Below are positions 16,526 through 26,000 of a DNA stretch of 64,000 bases, piece by piece. The stretch's first letter is position 1. Each line of letters begins with the position of its first letter. Made by a program: the position numbers and the translations under genes. The DNA is from Ideonella paludis (lineage in GTDB: Bacteria > Pseudomonadota > Gammaproteobacteria > Burkholderiales > Burkholderiaceae_C). The stretch is taken from assembly GCF_018069865.1 (NCBI RefSeq), contig NZ_JAGQDG010000002.1, forward strand, positions 62,001 to 126,000, given 5' to 3'. The notes under the pieces were generated by a model. It did not search any database, had not been told where the DNA came from, and saw nothing but the letters and a program-made list of their open reading frames with translations.

Positions 16526-16813
16526 ATGTTTGACGAATCCCCCGCCGTCTTCCTGGCCGACTTCGGCGTGCCCTGCATCGCCAACGGCCACGCCTTCTTG
16601 GGCCTGCTCGACAGGCCCGATGAGTCGCTGTCCATCGGCGACGTCGCAGTCATGAGCACGCAGTACCTGCTCACCGCCGCCACCTCAGACCTCGCCACAG
16701 CCAATGTCCGAGAAGGCACAGCCATCACGGTCAACAGCCTGGGCTACAGGGCTCGCGAGTTGCGGCAGGTCGACGACGGGGTTTTCAGTCAAGTCGAACT
16801 CACCAAAACCTGA
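16526..16813 (+). CDS. Head-tail attachment protein (lambda FII-like)
   Basis: 95 residues. The pattern MFDESPAVFLADFGVP ... DESLSIGDVAVMSTQYLLTA ... GTAITVNSLGYRARELRQVDDG fits the Phage_attach family (lambda gpFII), whose members are 95-120 residues and bridge the head connector to the tail. Placement right after capsid genes agrees. The upstream gene stops six bases before. Confidence 0.7.
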   Translation: MFDESPAVFLADFGVPCIANGHAFLGLLDRPDESLSIGDVAVMSTQYLLTAATSDLATANVREGTAITVNSLGYRARELRQVDDGVFSQVELTKT

Positions 16814-16824
16814 CCGGAGCCACC

Positions 16825-17010
16825 ATGCCCCAATTCAGAATCCTCCCCGGCCATAGCTTTAAACAGCCCGATGGCAGCTACCTTCAAGAAGGCGACACCA
16901 TCGAGCTGGACGACCTGGCCGCCCAGGCCCACCTCGGGAAAGTCGAGCCCCTGCCCGACGCTCAAGAGACCGTCATCCTGCCAGCCCCCGACGCTAAGCC
17001 GAAGGCCTAA
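16825..17010 (+). CDS. 61-residue PDG-module protein
   Basis: The small protein MPQFRILPGHSFKQPDG and then LQEGDTIELDDLAAQAH aligns well with the N-terminal module of the SGNH-like protein (12248), and more weakly with the protein at 16164. It ends with a Pro/Ala/Lys tail. GGAG-type RBS (CCGGAGCC) precedes the ATG. It is a stand-alone copy of that module. A structural role in the neck or head is inferred from location. Confidence 0.6.
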   Translation: MPQFRILPGHSFKQPDGSYLQEGDTIELDDLAAQAHLGKVEPLPDAQETVILPAPDAKPKA

Positions 17011-17013
17011 GCC

Positions 17014-17436
17014 GTGGCCACCCGCCGCACTGCCATCGTGGCGCGCATCGTGGCCTTGCTCGCTGCTGGCAACACCGTAGCGGCAGACCGCGTCTTTCGC
17101 TCCCGGCGCACCGCAATCAGCCGCCAAGAGTCGGCCTGCCTGGCTGTCACCCTTGGGCCTGAGAGCAGCAGCCGCATGGGTAACGAGAGCGACCGCCACG
17201 AGCTGCTTGTGCGCGTCAGCGCCATTGTCCGGGGCGACCCTTGGGACGAACTTGCCGAGCAACTCATCGAGCAAGTGCAGCCCCTGGTGGTCCTGGATGA
17301 ACCCCTGCGCGAGCTGGCCACCGATGTCCGCCTGATCGCCATCGAGCCCGACGCCGACGATGCCGATGCCACCGCAGGCGTGATGCAGATGACCTACCAG
17401 GTCACCTACATCAGCCGTGCTTGGCTCCTCACCTAA
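17014..17436 (+). CDS. Tail terminator-like protein (gpU position)
   Basis: 140 residues from a GTG start three bases after the upstream stop. The plan (basic N-terminal helix, VLDEPLRELATDVRLIAIEPDADDADATAGVMQMTYQVTYISRA) fits tail completion/terminator proteins that cap the tail tube, and it sits between the FII-like gene and the tube protein, where lambda gpU lies. The sequence itself is not diagnostic. Confidence 0.5.
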   Translation: MATRRTAIVARIVALLAAGNTVAADRVFRSRRTAISRQESACLAVTLGPESSSRMGNESDRHELLVRVSAIVRGDPWDELAEQLIEQVQPLVVLDEPLRELATDVRLIAIEPDADDADATAGVMQMTYQVTYISRAWLLT

Positions 17437-17466
17437 AGCCCCCCCACCACACCCTGAGGAATCCAC

Positions 17467-18234
17467 ATGTCCCAGTACACCTTTGGCACGGGCAGCATGT
17501 TCGCTGCCGCCACCTCCGACGCGACCGGTGCCACCATCGCCCTGCCCACGCCCGTCAAGTTCGGCGAGCTTCAAGACGTGGGAATCGACATCTCGCGTGA
17601 CATCAAAATGCTGTACGGCCAAAACAACATGCCTGTCGCCATCGGCGGCGGCAAGATGAAGTTCGACTTCAAGGCCAAGTACGCCCGCATCGCTGGCCGC
17701 GTCTTCAACGACCTCTTCTTCGGCGGCACCATGACTGCCGGCACTCTGACCGGTGTGTACAACGACCTCGACGGCCGCGTGGTTCCTGCTACACCCTTCC
17801 AGGTAACAGTCGTCCCTCCGCAGTCCGGCACCTTCGACCGCGACCTCGGTGTGCTGGATGACACCGGCATGCCTCTGGTGCGTGTCGCCTCGGCACCAGC
17901 TGCCGGGCAGTACTCGGTCTCGGCTGTGGGTGTGTACACCTTCAACACAGCCAGCTCGGGCAAGACGGTGTTCATCAACTACACCTACACGGCCACAGCA
18001 GCCAACAGCAAAAAGATCGCGCTGGTCACCCAAGCCATGGGCGACGTGCCGACTTTTGGCGTGGATTTGGCCGTCAAGTTTGGTGGCAAGCAAATGAACT
18101 GGCGCTTCCCGAACTGCGTGTCCAGCAAGCTCAGCTTCGACCCCAAGCAAGACGACTTCTCCCAAGTCGGTTTTGACTTCAGTTGCTTCGCCGACCCGCT
18201 GGGCAACATCGGCTACATCATCACTGCGGAGTAA
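17467..18234 (+). CDS. Major tail tube protein
   Basis: 255 residues. It starts MSQYTFGTGSMFAAATS and has repeated beta-strand patterns (FGELQDVGIDISRDIKMLYG, KMKFDFKAKYARIAGRVFNDLFFG), as in siphovirus tube proteins. It stands directly before the frameshifted tail chaperone and the tape measure. The middle part (110-190, SGKTVFINYTYTATAANSKKIALV) is consistent with an inserted surface beta-domain. Identification rests on both gene order and fold pattern. Confidence 0.75.
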   Translation: MSQYTFGTGSMFAAATSDATGATIALPTPVKFGELQDVGIDISRDIKMLYGQNNMPVAIGGGKMKFDFKAKYARIAGRVFNDLFFGGTMTAGTLTGVYNDLDGRVVPATPFQVTVVPPQSGTFDRDLGVLDDTGMPLVRVASAPAAGQYSVSAVGVYTFNTASSGKTVFINYTYTATAANSKKIALVTQAMGDVPTFGVDLAVKFGGKQMNWRFPNCVSSKLSFDPKQDDFSQVGFDFSCFADPLGNIGYIITAE

Positions 18235-18237
18235 GCC

Positions 18238-18555
18238 GTGAAGACCATTCGCCTCCAACTCTCGGCGGGCCTGCTGCTGCTGGCCCCGCTGCTCGCTGCA
18301 GCCCTGCGCGACAACAAAGACCAGATCGCCCGAGCCCGCGACGGGCTCATCAGCGACCCGGTCGAATTCATCGAGCTGACCGTCTCCCTGGCTCACGCCA
18401 GCGCGAAGCGGCTGGACCCGTCGATCACCCGCGAGCGCATTGAAGAGCTGGTGGACATGGAGAACGTGCAGCGGGTCTTCTCGGCATGCTTTGGCGTCAG
18501 CATCCCGGAGTCATCGCCGGGGGAAGCGCCGGAGGCGGGCAGCCCATCGAGCTGA
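18238..18555 (+). CDS. Tail assembly chaperone, short form (gpG-like)
   Basis: 105 residues, mostly helical (IRLQLSAGLLLLAPLLAAAL ... DPVEFIELTVSLAHASAKRL). It lies between the tube protein and the tape measure, as gpG does in lambda. It would coat the tape measure during tail assembly and not appear in the virion. A G-run at 18519-18523 near its end is a candidate slip site for making a longer form (next entry). Confidence 0.8.
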   Translation: MKTIRLQLSAGLLLLAPLLAAALRDNKDQIARARDGLISDPVEFIELTVSLAHASAKRLDPSITRERIEELVDMENVQRVFSACFGVSIPESSPGEAPEAGSPSS

Positions 18556-18866
18556 TCGACTGGGACGGCATCTTCGCCCACGTCATAGCCCGCTTGGGCT
18601 GGACGTGGGACGTCGCCGAGCAGCAGCTCGACCTGCACCGCCTCCGAGCCCTCACCCAAGAGTGGGAACAGTGCCCACCCGTTCACACGCTTGTCGCAGC
18701 CTACCTTGGCTACAAGCCACCACAGGTCAGCCAGTCGGCCACGCAAGAGCAAGTTCAACCCTTGCTCTCGGCCATGCCAACTCGTGAGAACGCCCCCAAG
18801 GTAGACGACAGCGCCTGGCTCGCCGCACTCGCCGATATCGAACCGAAAGCACCTGAACATGAGTGA
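18238..18866 (+). CDS. Tail assembly chaperone, long form by programmed -1 frameshift (gpGT-like)
   Basis: The frame one base back is open from at least 18486 to 18866 and encodes a 110-residue extension (PIELIDWDGIFAHVIARLGW ... DDSAWLAALADIEPK). It has no good independent start. The shift from frame G to this frame is -1. The likely slippery heptamer is G GGG GAA at 18519-18525, where the P-site tRNA can re-pair perfectly. The A-site match is poor, unlike lambda's G GGA AAG. The frameshift in this position is conserved across long-tailed phages. The long form overlaps the tape measure start by 8 bases. Confidence 0.75.
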
Positions 18867-21231
18867 CAAGCAAGTCAACTACGACATCACGGCGGACGGC
18901 TCCAACTTCGTGCAGACCTTTGAGCGCTGCGCCTCAGTGCTCAGCAGCTCTAGCACGCAAATGCAGAGCCACATTGGCGCGGTGGGCAACACCTTTAAAG
19001 CGCTGATGACACCGCTCATGGCCGTCACCGGCATCCTTGCCGGTGGCGCAGCGTTCAAGGCTGCCATCGACGAAAGCTCCAAGCTCACCGGCGAGGCCAA
19101 CAAGCTGAGCCGTGCATTGGCCCTCACGGTCGATGAAGCCGCTACGCTCAACACCGCCCTGGGTGACGTTTACAGCGACAGCGACACCTACATCAGCGCC
19201 TTTCAAAAGTTCGCCAAACAGATCAAGACCAACGAAGACGGCCTCAAGGCCATGGGTCTGCAAACGCGGGATAGCAACGGCGACCTGCGCGACAGCAACG
19301 AACTCTTCCGTGAGGCCTTGGCCGTGGTCGGAGAGTACAAGCCCGGCCTTGATCAAACCACTGCCGCCATGACCCTTTTCGGCAAGGGTGTGGATGATGT
19401 CCTGCAGCTCCAAAAGCTGAACAACGATGTCATCGACGCCGCCCGCGAAAAGAACATCGAGCTGGGCCTGGCAGTCAGCCAAGAGGGCGTCGAAGCCAAC
19501 AAAAAGTACAAGGCCGCGATGAACGACGTCGGCGATGTGCTTACCGGCGTGATGAAAGTGGTCGGCGACGGCGTCAAGCCCATCTTCACCGACCTGGCTG
19601 AGTACTTTGCTCGCCTTGGGCCGACCGCCATCATGATCTTTCGCACCGCGCTCGATGGCCTGGTCGGCGCTTTCCGCATCGTGCAGGCGTCTGTAAAGAC
19701 CCTCGCGGCGGTGGTCTTCGAGACCATCAACACGATGATGGATTACCTCGGGGGCCTCTCCGAGCTGCTCGCCGCCGTCTTCCGGGGCGACTTTAAAGCC
19801 GCCGCCGACATCTGGGAGCAAAACGGCCAGCGTGTGATCCAGGGTATCTCCAATGTGGTCGATGCCACAAAGGAGGCCTGGCGCGAGGCGGGCGAGACCT
19901 TCAAGCAAGACCAAGCCCTCATCTGGGGTGGCACCAAAGCCAACACCGTGGCTGGTGTCAGCGGCAAGCGCACGATGAAGGAGGGCGACGGCAAGAAGGA
20001 GAAGGACAAAGCACCCAGCTCGGACATGCCCGTCTACGAGCAACAGCTCGCACAGGCCCGCACCGCTGCTGCCGAAATGGACGCCATCCGCGGCATGTCC
20101 AAAGAAGCCGAGCTGAAGTTCTGGCAAGACATCCTGGCCAGCAGCACGCTCAAACAGCAAGACAAGATCGCTGTCACCAAAAAGGTCGAAGAGGCCCGCC
20201 TGCGCGTCCTGCAAGAGTCTGCCCAGGTCGCACAGCAGCTCGACCAGATCTCGCTCGACACCTGGCAGCAGCGCGAGCTGGCAAAAGTCGAGATGGAAGC
20301 CGAGCGGGCACGCCAGCGCGCTGCGGCCGAGGAGATCACCCAAGAGACTCTGCTGGAGCAAGAGGCCCAGTTCGAGGCCCGCCGCCAGCAGATCCGCTTG
20401 GCTTACCTTCAGTCACAGCGGGCCAGCCTCGACCCCCTGCGCGACCCAGTCCAGATCGCCCAGATCAACGCCCAGATCGAGGGCCTGGAGCAGCAGCACC
20501 AGCTCCGTATGGCGCAGATCAAAGGCCAGCAAGCCCAAGCTGCAGCGGCCGAGCAAAAGCGCATCTGGGGCGATGCCACTCAGCGCATCGAGTCGCTCTG
20601 GGACAAGGGCGTCGAGAGCATGATGAACGGCACCTTCAGGTGGCGCAATGCTCAAAAGGCCGTCGGCGCTGAGCTGGCAGCCTGGGGCGCTGGCGTCATC
20701 AAGCGCCAGGTCGCACAGTGGATCTTGGGTGAGCAGGGCAAGACGGCCGCCACCGCCAGCGGCACCGCCCAGCGCTTGGTGATGGAGGGCTGGGCCGCAG
20801 CCAAGAGCGTGGCGCTCTGGGCTGCCACGGCCGTCAAGAACATCATGACCAGCGCCTGGGAGGCAATGGCCAGCGCCTGGAAGGCCATCGTCGGCATTCC
20901 ATACGTTGGCCCCGTCCTGGCCCCTATCGCTGCTGGTGCCGCGTTTGCAGGCGTGGCAGCCCTGGCAGGGCGGGTCTCGTCGGCCGAGGGTGGCTATGAC
21001 ATCCCGGCCAACGTCAACCCGCTGACCCAGCTCCACGAAAAGGAGATGGTGCTGCCTGCCAAGCACGCAGACGTCATCCGCCAACTGGCTGACAGCAACT
21101 TCGCTCAGGCCAACAGCAACCAAGCCCCGGTCGTATTCCATGGCATGGGGGCGGGCGACTTCTTCATTGCCCACAAGAAGGACCTCGCCCGCGTCATGCA
21201 GTCCATGAACCGCAACTTCGCCTTCAAATGA
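18859..21231 (+). CDS. Tape measure protein
   Basis: 790 residues. The N-terminal part is helical with GNTFKALMTPLMAVTGILAGGAAFKAAID; hydrophobic segments lie around 255-330; a coiled-coil-rich stretch (400-580, many Glu/Gln/Ala) follows; a hydrophobic Trp/Ala-rich segment (620-720) precedes the conserved C-terminal VNPLTQLHEKEMVLPAKHADVI, which is typical of tape measures. By the usual rule of about 0.15 nm per residue, this would set a tail near 120 nm (inference). It overlaps the chaperone long form and the next gene (ATGA-type). Confidence 0.9.
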   Translation: MSDKQVNYDITADGSNFVQTFERCASVLSSSSTQMQSHIGAVGNTFKALMTPLMAVTGILAGGAAFKAAIDESSKLTGEANKLSRALALTVDEAATLNTALGDVYSDSDTYISAFQKFAKQIKTNEDGLKAMGLQTRDSNGDLRDSNELFREALAVVGEYKPGLDQTTAAMTLFGKGVDDVLQLQKLNNDVIDAAREKNIELGLAVSQEGVEANKKYKAAMNDVGDVLTGVMKVVGDGVKPIFTDLAEYFARLGPTAIMIFRTALDGLVGAFRIVQASVKTLAAVVFETINTMMDYLGGLSELLAAVFRGDFKAAADIWEQNGQRVIQGISNVVDATKEAWREAGETFKQDQALIWGGTKANTVAGVSGKRTMKEGDGKKEKDKAPSSDMPVYEQQLAQARTAAAEMDAIRGMSKEAELKFWQDILASSTLKQQDKIAVTKKVEEARLRVLQESAQVAQQLDQISLDTWQQRELAKVEMEAERARQRAAAEEITQETLLEQEAQFEARRQQIRLAYLQSQRASLDPLRDPVQIAQINAQIEGLEQQHQLRMAQIKGQQAQAAAAEQKRIWGDATQRIESLWDKGVESMMNGTFRWRNAQKAVGAELAAWGAGVIKRQVAQWILGEQGKTAATASGTAQRLVMEGWAAAKSVALWAATAVKNIMTSAWEAMASAWKAIVGIPYVGPVLAPIAAGAAFAGVAALAGRVSSAEGGYDIPANVNPLTQLHEKEMVLPAKHADVIRQLADSNFAQANSNQAPVVFHGMGAGDFFIAHKKDLARVMQSMNRNFAFK

Positions 21232-21815
21232 GCAACCGCATCTTGCCCGCGCTGCCGGGCCTGTCGTGGAACGTCACACGCAGGCCCACGTGGAACACCC
21301 GCATCCACACTGCCGTCACGGGCCGCGAGGCTCGCTTTAGGCGCTGGTCCTACCCCAAGTGGTCCTACCGGCTGTCGTATGAGGTCCTGCGCGCCAACGC
21401 TGCCTTGGCTGAGCTGCAGCAGCTTGTGGGCTTCTTCAACAGCCACGGCGGCAGCGCTGAAAGCTGGCTCTACGAAGACCCCAACGACCGCCAAGTCACC
21501 GCCCAAGCCTTTGGCCAGGGCGACGGCACCCGCAAAGCCTGGCAGTTGGTGCGGGCCTATGGCGGCTATACCGAGCCGGTCTTTGAGCTTGACGGCGTGC
21601 CTACGGTGTTCATCAACGGCGCACAGCAGACCAGCTTCTCCCTTGTCAACGGCCTGCTGACCTTTGCTACAGCCCCCGCTGCAGGCGCTGCACTCACGTG
21701 GACGGGCCGCTACTTCTGGCGCGTCCGCTTCCTGCAAGACCAGCTTGAGCTTAACGAGTTCATGCGCCAGCTCTTTGAGCTGAAGAGCATGGAGTTCATC
21801 ACAGACCGCACATGA
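21228..21815 (+). CDS. Distal tail protein, DUF2460 family (GTA-like)
   Basis: 195 residues. PALPGLSWNVTRRPTWNTRIHTAVTGREARFRRWSYPKWSYRLSYEVLR is diagnostic of the DUF2460/TIGR02217 family found in gene transfer agents and related siphophages. It includes AELQQLVGFFNSHGGSAESWLYEDP. The family forms the distal tail ring. It overlaps the previous and next genes by four bases each. Confidence 0.85.
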   Translation: MSNRILPALPGLSWNVTRRPTWNTRIHTAVTGREARFRRWSYPKWSYRLSYEVLRANAALAELQQLVGFFNSHGGSAESWLYEDPNDRQVTAQAFGQGDGTRKAWQLVRAYGGYTEPVFELDGVPTVFINGAQQTSFSLVNGLLTFATAPAAGAALTWTGRYFWRVRFLQDQLELNEFMRQLFELKSMEFITDRT

Positions 21816-22669
21816 AGACCGCCTCACCAGCCCTCACCGCGCTCATCAACAGCGGCAAGTTCGAGCGTGCAGACGTCTACACCATCGCCCTCAAGGGTGG
21901 CCTGACACTGCGCTACGCCGACCACGACCAGCCTCTCACCTTCGGGGCAGAGACGTGGACCCTCGGTCCCCTGCTCAAGCGCAGCCGCACCGAGCTGAGC
22001 GTCGGTATCGAGGTCGACGAGATGGAGGTCACCTTCACCCCCACCGACTTCAGCCTCATCAACGGCAAGCCCTTTGCAGCCTTTGTGTCTGGCGGTGGCT
22101 TCAGCGGTGCGCGCCTCACCGTCCAGCGTGCCTACACCCCCCCCGGATGGGGGGATGTGGTGGGGCTGGTGCACGTGTTCTCCGGTCGGGTCAGCGATGC
22201 AGGCTTGGGCGGCGGCACTGTGCGCGTCGTCGTCCGCTCCGACGCCGAGCTGCTCGACGCCATGGTCCCTGCCAACGTCTATCAGCCGGGCTGCCTCAAC
22301 GGCCTGTACGACGACGCCTGCGGCATCTCCCGCGCCGCCCACCAAGCGGCTGCGTCTGTCACCGGCGCGCAGGCTCCGTCGCGCTCATTCTTTAGTACCT
22401 CACTGCCCCAGGCGGCGGGGCACTTCAGCATGGGCACGCTCACCTTTACCAGTGGCCCAAACGCCGGGGTGTCGCGCACCGTTAAGCAGCACTTGGCTGG
22501 CGGGGCTTTGCGCATGATCGCGCCGCTGCCCATCACGCCTGGCGCGGGTGACGCTTTCACCATCGCCCCAGGCTGCGACGGCACCCGCGCCACTTGTGGC
22601 GGCCGGTATTTCAACCTGAATCGCTTCCGTGGCACGCCCCTTATCCCAGTCGCGGAGACCATCACATGA
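21812..22669 (+). CDS. Tail hub protein, DUF2163/BR0599 family (GTA-like)
   Basis: 285 residues. The N-terminal half fits DUF2163 (LTLRYADHDQPLTFGAETW) and the C-terminal end is the BR0599 signature CDGTRATCGGRYFNLNRFRG with its conserved cysteines. In gene transfer agents this protein forms part of the hub under the distal tail ring and bridges to the peptidase and megatron. It is placed exactly so here. The stop overlaps the next start in ATGA. Confidence 0.85.
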   Translation: MKTASPALTALINSGKFERADVYTIALKGGLTLRYADHDQPLTFGAETWTLGPLLKRSRTELSVGIEVDEMEVTFTPTDFSLINGKPFAAFVSGGGFSGARLTVQRAYTPPGWGDVVGLVHVFSGRVSDAGLGGGTVRVVVRSDAELLDAMVPANVYQPGCLNGLYDDACGISRAAHQAAASVTGAQAPSRSFFSTSLPQAAGHFSMGTLTFTSGPNAGVSRTVKQHLAGGALRMIAPLPITPGAGDAFTIAPGCDGTRATCGGRYFNLNRFRGTPLIPVAETIT

Positions 22670-23097
22670 TCACGCCAGCCCAGCGCCGCGCTGTGGTCGC
22701 AGAGGCCATGTCCTGGCGCGGCACCCCGTATCACCACCGCGCGCGCGTCAAGGGCGTAGGTGTGGACTGCGGCCAGATCCTCTGCGCCGTATTCGAGGCC
22801 TCGGGCGTCGTCGGCCATATCGACCCCGGCGAGTACTCGCCACAGTGGCACATCCACCGCAGTGAAGAGGTCTACCTCCAGTGGGTGCAGCGCTACTGCA
22901 ACCCGCTGCCCGAGGGCACGCCAGAGCAGCCCGGCGACATCCGTGTCTACAAGTACGGCCGCTGCTATGCCCATGGGGCCATCGTCATCGACGACGGCCT
23001 GCTCCTGCACAGCTACATCCGCCGGGGCGTCATCGTCACCGCCCCCCATGAAGAGCCGCTCTGCGGCAGACCCTTCCTTTCCTGGACACTCAAATGA
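22666..23097 (+). CDS. NlpC/P60-family tail peptidase
   Basis: 143 residues from the ATG overlapping the previous stop. It has the catalytic Cys35 in GVDCGQ and the His of YAHGAIV near residue 105, the layout of NlpC/P60 cysteine peptidases used in tails (lambda gpK C-terminal part, GTA peptidase). It is thought to open the peptidoglycan during DNA entry. It is of normal length for the stand-alone GTA type. Confidence 0.85.
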   Translation: MITPAQRRAVVAEAMSWRGTPYHHRARVKGVGVDCGQILCAVFEASGVVGHIDPGEYSPQWHIHRSEEVYLQWVQRYCNPLPEGTPEQPGDIRVYKYGRCYAHGAIVIDDGLLLHSYIRRGVIVTAPHEEPLCGRPFLSWTLK

Positions 23098-26000
23098 GCG
23101 GCAACGGCACCATCTCCCAAAGCGAAGACCGCCTGTCTGCGATGCAGATCCAGTCCTCATCGCAGGGCGTCACCATCCCCGTCGTCTACGGCCTGGCCCG
23201 CGTCAAGCCCAACCTGCTGTGGTACGGGGCTTTTGAGGCTATCCCTCACGTCTCCACTCAAGAGGCGGGCAAGGGCGGTGGCACCACCTCCGAGACCACC
23301 ACCTTCACCTACCGCGCGGCCGTCATCATGGGCCTGTGCGAGGGCGAAGTGGCTGAGGTCACCGAAGCCTTTCGGGGCAAGTCTCGCTTCGTCAACGGTG
23401 CCGCCTCTGCGCTCGCCCAGATGGGGCTGAGCTTCTCGTCGGGTGCCATTGGTGCGCCCGTGTGGCCCTTCCTGCAGACCTACGTGCCCAAAGACTCCGC
23501 TGGCAATGCCACCGGGGCAGCCGGGTCCGAGGCCCTGTCTTACTCCGGCATCGCCCGCGTTTACGGCGAGGCTTACGAGCTGGGCAACAGCGCCAATGTC
23601 GAGAACCACGGCTTCGTCGTCAAAGGCAAGCTGTCCTACAGCGTCTCACCCACCGTGCCCGACGCCGACCCCGCCGACGTCGCCTTCGACCTGCTCACCA
23701 ACAAGCGCTACGGCGCGCGGCTGGACCCCGCTCGCCTGGACGTCTCGCGCTGGTCCACCTACTGCCGTGCTGCGGGCCTGCTCATGTCCCCTGCGTTCAC
23801 CGAGCAAGCCCCGGCCGCCGACATCATCAAAAAGCTGACCCAGCTCACCAACACCGCTCCGGTGCTGTCCGAGGGCGTGCTCAAGTTCATCCCCTACGGC
23901 GACACCGACCTCACCGGCAACGGTGCCACCTACACCGCCAACGTCACGCCGGTGTACGACCTGCAGCCCGACGACTTCCTCGACCTGGAAGCACCAGTCC
24001 GCAAGCGCCTCAAGCCGCCTGCAGACCTGTTCAATGCGGTGCGCATCCAGTACCGCAACCGCGCCAACGCCTACAACCTCGATGTCGGCGGCCACCGGGA
24101 CGGGGCCGACATCGATGTCAACGGCCTGCGCATGGACGAACCCATCCAGGCCGAGTGGCTGTGCGACCCTGCCGTGGTCAACACCGTTGCCCAGCTCTTG
24201 GTGCAGCGCTCGCTCTACATCCCGGCCGAGTACGAGTTCACCATCGGCCCGCGCTTTGACCTGCTGGAGCCCATGGACTTGGTCACCCTGACCGAGCCCG
24301 AGCTGGACCTTGTGCAGACGCCCGTACGCATCACCAACATCGCCGAAACGGAAGAGGGCAACTTCGTCATCACTGCCGAGGACTTCCCCCTGGGCGCAGC
24401 CAGCGCCACGCTCTACCCGTCCGAGTCCGGCAGCGGCTACGCCCAGAACTTCAACATCTCCCCTGGCCCGTGCTTGGCTCCTGTGGTCTTTGAAGCCCCA
24501 GGTGCGCTCACCGTCAACGGCCTGGAGCTGTGCATTGCCGCCACCGGCCTCGGCCCCAACTGGGGCGGCTGCAACGTGTGGGTCAGCCTGGACGGCGACA
24601 ACTACCGCCAAGTCGGCAGCATCGTAGGTGGCAGCCGCTATGGCTCGCTCAGCGCTGCCGCCACAGCCTCCGGCGCGCTGGCCGTGCAACTGCACAAAGG
24701 CCAGCTCACCAGCGGCACGGCAGACGACGTGGCCGCCCGCGCCACGCTTTGCTTCGTGCGCACCGGCACCACCGAGGAGTTCTTCGCCTACGAGGGTGCC
24801 AACCTCACAGGTGCACAGGCCTACAGCCTCACCGGCTCGGCCCGAGGCCTCTACGGCACCACCCCCAGCGCTCACAACGCCGGGGCCAAGTTCGTGCGCG
24901 TGGATGCCAGCATCGTCAAGAGCGGGGCCATCGACCTGGCCTACATCGGCAAGACCATCTCCATCAAGCTCACCTCGACCAACGTCTACGGCGGCGGGGA
25001 AGAGGGCTTGGCCGATGTCACCGAGTACCTCTACACCATCACCGGCAGCCGGGTCTATGGCAACGCCGGTGCCGCTGCGTTGGCTGGGGTAGATAGCGCC
25101 GCTTCCGACAACGTCCTCACCGCTGGCGAAAAGCCACCCATCCTGCTGGAGCACGTCCGCGCGGTCAACGAACAAGCAGGCATCACCGCCCAGGCCGTGG
25201 CCTTGGGCATCACGACCGAGAAGGACGCCTACACCACCGCCTTCACAGCCCTGACAACCTACCTCGCCACCCTGACAACGCCCACCGCCTGGAGCGATGT
25301 CAGCGGCAGCACCAACATCGACGGCACCACCTTCCGCACCAAGTGGGCAGCGATGTACACGGCCCGCCAAAACTTGCTCAACAAGATGGACGCCGTCGCC
25401 TCCACACGGGCCGACTGGTCTGCGGTGGGTGGGCGTCCTTCCGACGATCAGATCCGCAACAACCTGATCAACTTGGACTTCTGGCGCAAGGGCGGGTCTA
25501 TTGCTTGGTCAACCAACGGCGAGTCCAATGCGCTGTTGACTTGCTCTCCGGTGGTGGGCGACCCCGTCAACGTCCTGGCCGCTGGCCCAAAGGGTGGCCC
25601 CGACGTCTTCTGGTACTGCCAAGAGTCCACCGGGGATGGGCAGAACGGTGGCGGCTGGAACGGCGCACCCTTTGCCGTCCCTCTCGACCCCACCAAAGCC
25701 TACCGCTTTGTGCTGCCCATCCGGCGCATCGGTGGCACAGGCACCAGCTATTGGGGTGTGGCCAACGTTTGCGACATCAACACCACGACCCTGAACGGCA
25801 ACCCTTACTTCGCGTCCATGGCCAACATCCCCACGGACCGCTGGTACTTGTTTGTGGGCTATGTGTACCCCTATGGCTCGACGGGCAACAGCCATGACTC
25901 CGCAGGCATCTGGGACTGCAAGACCGGGCTGAAGGTTCAGGCGGGGCTCAATTGGAACCACGCCCCCGCAGGCGTGGACAGCCATCGCGCCTACCAGTAC

